The notes under the pieces were generated by a model, which was not told the origin of the DNA, did no database searches, and saw only the letters and a program-made list of their open reading frames with translations. From JBEULC01 sp045504435 (lineage in GTDB: Bacteria > Pseudomonadota > Alphaproteobacteria > WRAU01 > Hepatincolaceae): a DNA stretch of 7,891 bases. The stretch covers positions 1 to 7,891 of the forward strand of contig JBEULC010000009.1 in the NCBI GenBank assembly GCA_045504435.1. The letters are read 5' to 3'. Positions 1 through 6,400 of the stretch are shown in pieces; within the stretch, counting starts at the first letter, position 1, and each line of letters opens with the position of its first letter. Made by a program: the position numbers and the translations under genes.

Positions 1-65
1 TATTGCTTAATTATTATGGGTTAAAAGGAATAAGAAGATTGTATGGTATTGAATATGAGACATAG
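1..65 (+). CDS. C-terminal tail of an unidentified upstream gene (partial)
   Basis: The frame whose first complete codon is at 3 stays open for 20 codons and stops at TAG 63-65. It encodes a tail reading LLNYYGLKGIRRLYGIEYET. The mix of aromatic, basic and acidic residues with two glycines looks like real protein rather than translated AT-rich spacer. The other two + frames stop early (TAA at 8-10 and at 22-24). I do not recognise the family and assign no function. It runs in the same direction as the giant gene downstream, but about 340 bases of non-coding DNA lie between them, so a tight operon is unlikely. The start lies outside the window. The call rests only on composition and an open frame, so a chance open frame is possible. 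Confidence 0.45.
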   Translation, partial: LLNYYGLKGIRRLYGIEYET

Positions 66-305
66 AGTTATTTAATTTTATAATTTTATGTTTATTTTTA
101 TTAAATTAGCATAAAATTGCAAAAATACTAATACTGATATAGTTAAAAAAATTAGTTGTTATACTATATTTTAAAAGTTAGAGCTTTAAAATTTATAGGT
201 TTTATGGGAATTATTGTTATTGCAAATATTATTATCAGTAATTAGGCTCACAGGATTAAGATATATGTAAAAGAGGTTATGGGTAATAAGTATTGGATAA
301 AGAGC

Positions 306-334
306 TTGAATAAGATATAGCCATTAATTAAAAT
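306..334 (+). promoter_or_regulatory. candidate sigma70-type promoter for the giant gene
   Basis: TTGAAT at 306-311 (4 of 6 matches to TTGACA) is followed after a 17-base spacer by TAAAAT at 329-334 (5 of 6 matches to TATAAT). Transcription would begin near 341 and leave a leader of about 70 bases before the ATG at 410. The spacing is ideal, but DNA this AT-rich yields such matches by chance. A weaker alternative is TTGGTA at 361-366 with TATTAC at 383-388. No operator or regulator site could be recognised. Confidence 0.25.
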
Positions 335-394
335 AGAAGATTAATATTATTCACTTTAATTTGGTAACTTAAGGTTGCAGAATATTACAAGAAT

Positions 395-406
395 AAAGAA
401 GAGAGA
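395..406 (+). promoter_or_regulatory. purine-rich ribosome binding site of the giant gene
   Basis: The bases AAAGAAGAGAGA end a few bases before the ATG at 410. They form a loose Shine-Dalgarno-like purine tract, not a canonical AGGAGG. The start is decided by the sequence: an in-frame TAG occupies 407-409, directly before the ATG, so translation cannot begin further upstream in this frame. The next in-frame ATG codons are residues 67-69 and would remove the N-terminal domain. Confidence 0.5.
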
Positions 407-409
407 TAG

Positions 410-3400
410 ATGGCAGAGGTAAAGTATAGAGTAGGTGGGGCTGATATACAAAATGTAGGTCGTAAGAATGTGGTTATATATGCACATCCTGGAGATGAAA
501 TAAAATTTGATTTTGATATTTCTCAACTTCGCAAAGAGATTATTAATGGGGATTTAGTAATTTATACATATTCAGGGGGTAAAATCACAGTTGCCAATTA
601 CGCGATTATGATGATGGAAAGTAACTCTCCTGTACTTAATGATAATTGGGGAGCCAATTATTCTTTTAATAGTTTAATTCAAGATAGTAGAGCGCGTTTT
701 AGAGAAGAGCCTGCCTCTAAGTATGTAATTGATCGTAAGATTAGCAGTGCGGATACCCAATTTTCTTCAGGGGAGACATTGGCTTCTTCAAAAAGTTCTA
801 CAGAAGGTGAGTTTAATAATCAAATGCTTTCTGGGTATGTACAAGTTGATCAGCAAAGCCCTACGGTTTCTATGGGATCTTCTTTACAAAATTATGTGGT
901 AAGAACTTTATTATTTGATAGTAATTTAAGATATGATGTAAGTTATGTTTATCAATTTACTGGTAAAACCATTTATGATCTAAATATGTCAGGTACCAAA
1001 TCAACTATAATAATTAAAACTTCTTTAAATGTTGTGCCCCAATATGGAACTCGTATTGTTACCACTAATGAAATTGATGCTTCTGGCAATGTTACCACAG
1101 TGCAACAATTTTTTAATGGGGGCGGTAGTTTATCTGATGAAGCATCGGTAGATTTTCAGCATACTCCGCAGATTTTTAATTTTAATAGTACTACCAATGC
1201 CATTCATTATAAAGGAGCTACTGAAAAAACTATTCAAAGAAGATTTGTTTTAGAAGTTGAACGTGCTGGGGTAATTATTAGTGACGTTACCTTAAGGGGT
1301 TTCCCTCCAGAGGTAACTATTATAGGTAGTAATAATTTAACAGTTACTAATCAAGGCAATGGTAATTTTAGAATAGTTTCTAAATCACAAAATAAAAGTA
1401 TTGATTTAATTATTGAATATCCTGTAGGCATGGAGGCAGCTAATGTAAAGATAGATGCAGAGGTTAACGGCTTTAGTTATCAGGCCAATGCTATAGCTTC
1501 TGGAAGCAAGGTGTTTTTCTTAGATTTTCGCCCAGTTTATAGTGGAAACGATATTTTAAATTTTAGTGAAGCCAATACTTTTACTTATTCTACCTTAATT
1601 GATCCTATTGAAGTTATAGGGACGGATTATGATGATATTTTTGATGGCGGGGTCGGTAATCATACTTATAATACAGGTTTAGGAAATGATACCTTTAATG
1701 CTGGATCTGGCTCTGAAACCATTAATCTTAATGAAGGCGATGATAGATTTGTTCTGGGAGTTGGAAGCAGCAAAGTAGATGGCGGAGAAGGAAAGGATAG
1801 AATTGATTTTGGTTCTACCTTAAATCTTACTACTTCTGGAGCTAATCCAACTATAATAAATTTAAATAACGGTACGATTACTATTAATGCAGCTTTAACC
1901 TCAGGTATTACTACAAGTACATTAGTTAATTTTGAAGAACTTTATTTAACTAATAATCTTAATATAATTACAATTATTAATAGTAATAATTTTGCTAATT
2001 TAACCGTATATGGTACCAGTGCTAATTTAGACACTTTACAATTTGGCAGTGCTGCTACAATGAATGTGGCTACGGGGATTTTAACTAGTAATGGAACTAC
2101 CCAGGGTGTTACTTTTACTACCTTAAATGGCTCTGTTGCTACGCCTTTCCTTAATTTTATTGGTTCAAGCGGTAATGATACTATTATTGCTGCTGAATCT
2201 AATCACATTTTATCATTTTTATCAAATGGCGGGGTAGATAAGGTTGATTATTCTAATATTACTACTGGAGAAATTACTTACACTGCTATGATTGGCTCTA
2301 CAGGTTTAATTATTGGACAAGTTACTAAGCCTGTGGGAATAGATAATGTAGGTAATGCGCAGCATATTATCGGTACCAGTAATAATGATACTTTTTATGC
2401 TAGTTCTGCAGGATCTACTGGAATGATTTATCAAGGATTTTCAGGTGGTAGTGGGCCAGGTGGCAACGATGTGGTATCTTATGCCGCTGAAACTTTAGGA
2501 ACAACTATTAATTTAACTAATACAAGCGGTAATATTATAGTTACTAAGCCAAGTGGTGCTGTAGATACCTTAATTAATATTGATCAAGTTATTGCCAGTA
2601 AAGGAGATGACGTTTTTGTGGTTGGTGAAACAGTTCCTGGAAACTTTGATGGCTTTGATGGAGAAAATACCTTAAATTATGCGGCTCTTATAGGGAATGT
2701 ACAGTTTAATATTACAGATGCCGGACCTGGTAATATAAGCGGTAGTGTTACTAAAAGTTTAAGTGTTACAGATACTTTTAATAGATTTACTAGATTTATT
2801 GGTGGAGCAGCAGATAATTTTTTTAATATTACGGGTTCAGGATCTAATTTTACCTTTACAGTTTTACAAAATAGGTCTAATACTAACACTTTGCGTTATG
2901 ATTCTTCAAGCTCTACAGGAAGTACAGCTTTAGATCATGTGAATATAAATTTTGTATATAATACCGCAACTTTAGCTATTTCAGGTACAGTTAATAAATA
3001 CAACTCTCCTACTTCAGCAATTAATGGAACAGATAATTTTAGTGGTAGATTTACTAATTTTACTACAGGAAATGGAAATGATACTTTTAGTTTAACTTAT
3101 GATGCTTATCTGGCAGATCAGATTACCTTAGTGGATTTAGGGTCAGGGATTAATACCTTAGAATTTATATTAAATGGTTCTACAATTGCCGATGTTAGTA
3201 ATGTAAATTCTGTTAAGTTTATAAATATTAATGTAATTAAAACCACAGGTGGTCAAGCTAATATAATTTTACCTAGCGTGGATTGGGTTGGTAGTTTTAT
3301 AGGCCAAGGCAACAACAATACAGTAGATGCAAGATCTCGTACAAATGCTGCTACTCTTAATATTAACGCTCTTGGCGCTACCCAAGCTTCAAGTATATTA

Positions 3401-6400
3401 AATGAAGCAGGTTTAACGGCGGTAAATTTTTTAGGTTTTAAAGATTATATGTTAGGTAATGCTGATGATATAATAAACATTAATATTGATACTGGGTTTA
3501 TCTTGGCGGCTGGCTTTACCCCTTTTAATTTTGCCGGCAGTATTGGAATAAATGCTTTATCTTATACAACTTCTACAGTGGGTATGGTTTTTGATATTCA
3601 GGCTAAACAAATTAGCTATCAAACTACACCGACTACTTCATTGGTAATAACTAATTTTACCGATTTTTCATCATTTAAAGGTGGTAGCGGGGATGATAAG
3701 TATATTTTAGATCCTAATTTAAACGTGCAAATTGATGATGCAGGCGGTCAAGATACTATTTCCTTTGAAAGGTATATTAACCCGCTTACTAATATTGATT
3801 TTACTTTATTTGCAGGTATAGAAAAATTTGATATGACTATGTTTGATGATAGCATAGCTTTACTTATTACTTATAATATCTCAGTTACGCTTAATGCTTT
3901 AGGAGGCGATGACACTTTTACTATTTTATACCCAGGAGCAACCGGAACAGCTGCTCCTGCTCTTACTTTTAATGTGGGAGTTAGTACTGGACCATCATCT
4001 CCTTTAGGTACTACTTTAAATATCGCAGGCTCTGCAGTTGTGCATAATTTAGTTTCTTTTGAAAAAATCTATGGTTCCTCAGGTAACGATACCTTTAATG
4101 TACAAGTTAGGGATAATAGTTTAATTAATAGTGTTAATGCTGCAAGTATAGTTTATGATCTTTACCTTTATGGTAATAATATAGCTTTAAGTGCAGGTGA
4201 AAATAATATCGTTAGTTATTTAGGTCTATCTACGGGAACTGGTATTACTTTAACTTTTGATGTAACCGATGTATTTAATGTAGAAAAGTTTGTAACAATT
4301 AATAAAGGTGGTACAAATGTTGATTATTTATCTAAGTTCAATACTATAATCACAAGTAATGGAAATGATACTATTAAAATTAATGATGTAAATAGTATAA
4401 ACTTTGGAATAGTTAACTCTATTGATGCCGCAGGTGGAACCGATACTGTTGATTTTTCTGATAATTTCCAAGCTATCACTATTGATCTTACCAACGCCTC
4501 AGGAGCTTTAACTATTATTGCCAATACCACTCAAAATATTACAATTATTAATTGGGAAATTATAATAGGTGGTGGTAACAGTACTAGCTTTTTATTAGGG
4601 GATAACATTTTCACTAATAAGCAATTAAAAGCTCCTTCTGCGAACGCTAGCAATACTTTAAATTTTTCAGCAGCTACTCAATTAGTACATCTTGATTTAC
4701 AAGCAACTAATAATATAGCGTATTTAGATACTTTTGCATCTACAAGAAGCTTTACCTTTGATAATTTTTCTCGCTTTGAGGGTTCTGCTGCAGGTTTAAA
4801 TATTAGGGGCTCTACTATTGGGTCCTATGAGATGATAGGGAAGGGGGGTAGCAATACTTTAGATTATAGCGCAGTATCAGCTACTGATGAGTTTATTTTT
4901 AATCTGGGAAGCACAGGTACTGCTAGTCCAAGCAGTACTATCCAAATTATTAAAGATCAAATTAATGGTTATGTGGATCAAACAACCGGGTTTAATATTA
5001 TAAGTGGTAATCAAAAGAATGACATTTTTAACTTTAATAATTTTGTTGCACCTACTGGTCAAATCTTAAGCATTGATGGTGGTGGCGGTAGAAATAGTTT
5101 AATTTTAAGTAGCACAAGCTATGCTTCAGGACTTACTTTTGATTTTGCTGCAAACCAATTAAAAGATAATGCAACTTCTGCAGTAGTAATGCGTATCGCC
5201 AATTTGCAAGTTTTTACTGGTACTACAGCTGATGATACCTTTATAGTAAATGCTAGCTTCTTTGGTGATGATTATAATTTTGGTGACGTACGTGGAAATG
5301 GAGGCCTAGATACTTTAACTCTTAATTCCTCTGTAGGTGGAGTAACAGTTAATGTTGATGCCAATATTATATATCGCGGAGGAACCTCAACTATAAACAC
5401 AGCTGATTATGCCAGATTTAGAGAGATTAATAAAATTATACTGGCCGATGGAGCAGGTATTAATAATTATGTGCTTTTGGCTTCTGCGCCAGTTGGAGGC
5501 GTACAGGAAATTGTAGGCGGTACTTTATCAACTAATTATGTATCTTTTGCTAATTATAATAATGCTTTTATAGGTAGTGTAAGTTCATTATCTACAGGTA
5601 GTGGTGGGGGATCGGCTTTAACGTTAGTTAATTTTAAAAATTATGACTTAACCAATTATGATGACACCATTAGCATTTCAGATACAGATTCGGCCACAGG
5701 TTATGTTATAAATGGCGGAAATGCTACAGATACTGTAAATTATCAAGGAATTACATCAAATATTTCTTTAACCTTTTTAGCCGTAGGCAATACAGTACAA
5801 GTAGATGCTAATATGAATAGAAATGGTGCAAATGTAACAGATAGACTTAGCAATTTTGAAATTTATGATTTAAATACTGGCACAACTGATGCTACCATTA
5901 ATATGAATGTAATTAATGCTTATGCCTTTAGAGCCCATAGTTCAGGTAATAATACTATAAACTATAGCGGCCTTACTAATGCTACTACTTATGCAGATTT
6001 AAATACCACTGGCCTAGCGATTATCATTAAATATGGAACAGGCGGTAATATCCAAGTAGATAATTTACGTGATTTTAATATTTACGTGGGTACAGCAGCT
6101 AATGACACTATAAAAATCAGGGAAGTTACTAATTTTACTCGTATAGATGCAGGTGGAGGAGATAATATTTTAAACTTTTCTGAAACTGCCACTAACTTTA
6201 GTGTAATTTATACTGAACAACTAGCTGCTAATGAGGCAAACATAACGTTTAATGGAACAACTACTAATACCATTAATCTTGCGGGCATAGGTCAGATTTT
6301 TGGTCATGCTACCACAGTAGCTGCAGGAAATACCTATATTGCCAGACATAGAGGTACTACTTTCAATGCAGTAGGACTTAACAATACATTAAATTATAGT

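Larger units (their letters stand above)
66..409. other. AT-rich intergenic region
   Basis: This 344-base stretch separates the upstream gene tail from the giant gene. It is dominated by A/T runs and has frequent stop codons in all frames on both strands. No tRNA, rRNA, insertion sequence or direct-repeat array was seen. It holds a weak candidate promoter (306-334), a purine-rich ribosome binding region (395-406) and one tiny hydrophobic open frame (156-245) that I do not call as a gene. A 9-base inverted repeat (82-90 with 110-118) is made almost only of A/T and has no T-run after it, so it is not a convincing terminator. Confidence 0.7.

Noticed and set aside
82..118. Possible terminator hairpin after the upstream gene (9-base arms at 82-90 and 110-118)
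   Set aside because: The stem is nearly all A/T with a 19-base loop, and no T-run follows. Such repeats are expected by chance in this AT-rich spacer.
2677..2889. 70-codon open frame on the - strand
   Set aside because: It lies entirely antisense to the continuous 2494-codon gene. Its Leu/Val/Pro-rich, low-complexity translation is what an Asn/Thr-rich repeat gives on the opposite strand.
4324..4530. 68-codon open frame on the - strand
   Set aside because: It is an antisense shadow of the giant gene. The hydrophobic translation mirrors AAT/ATT-rich codons, and there is no independent start signal.
4877..5062. 61-codon open frame on the - strand
   Set aside because: It is an antisense shadow of the giant gene with no recognisable protein features. 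The cysteines it encodes contrast with the selected + frame.
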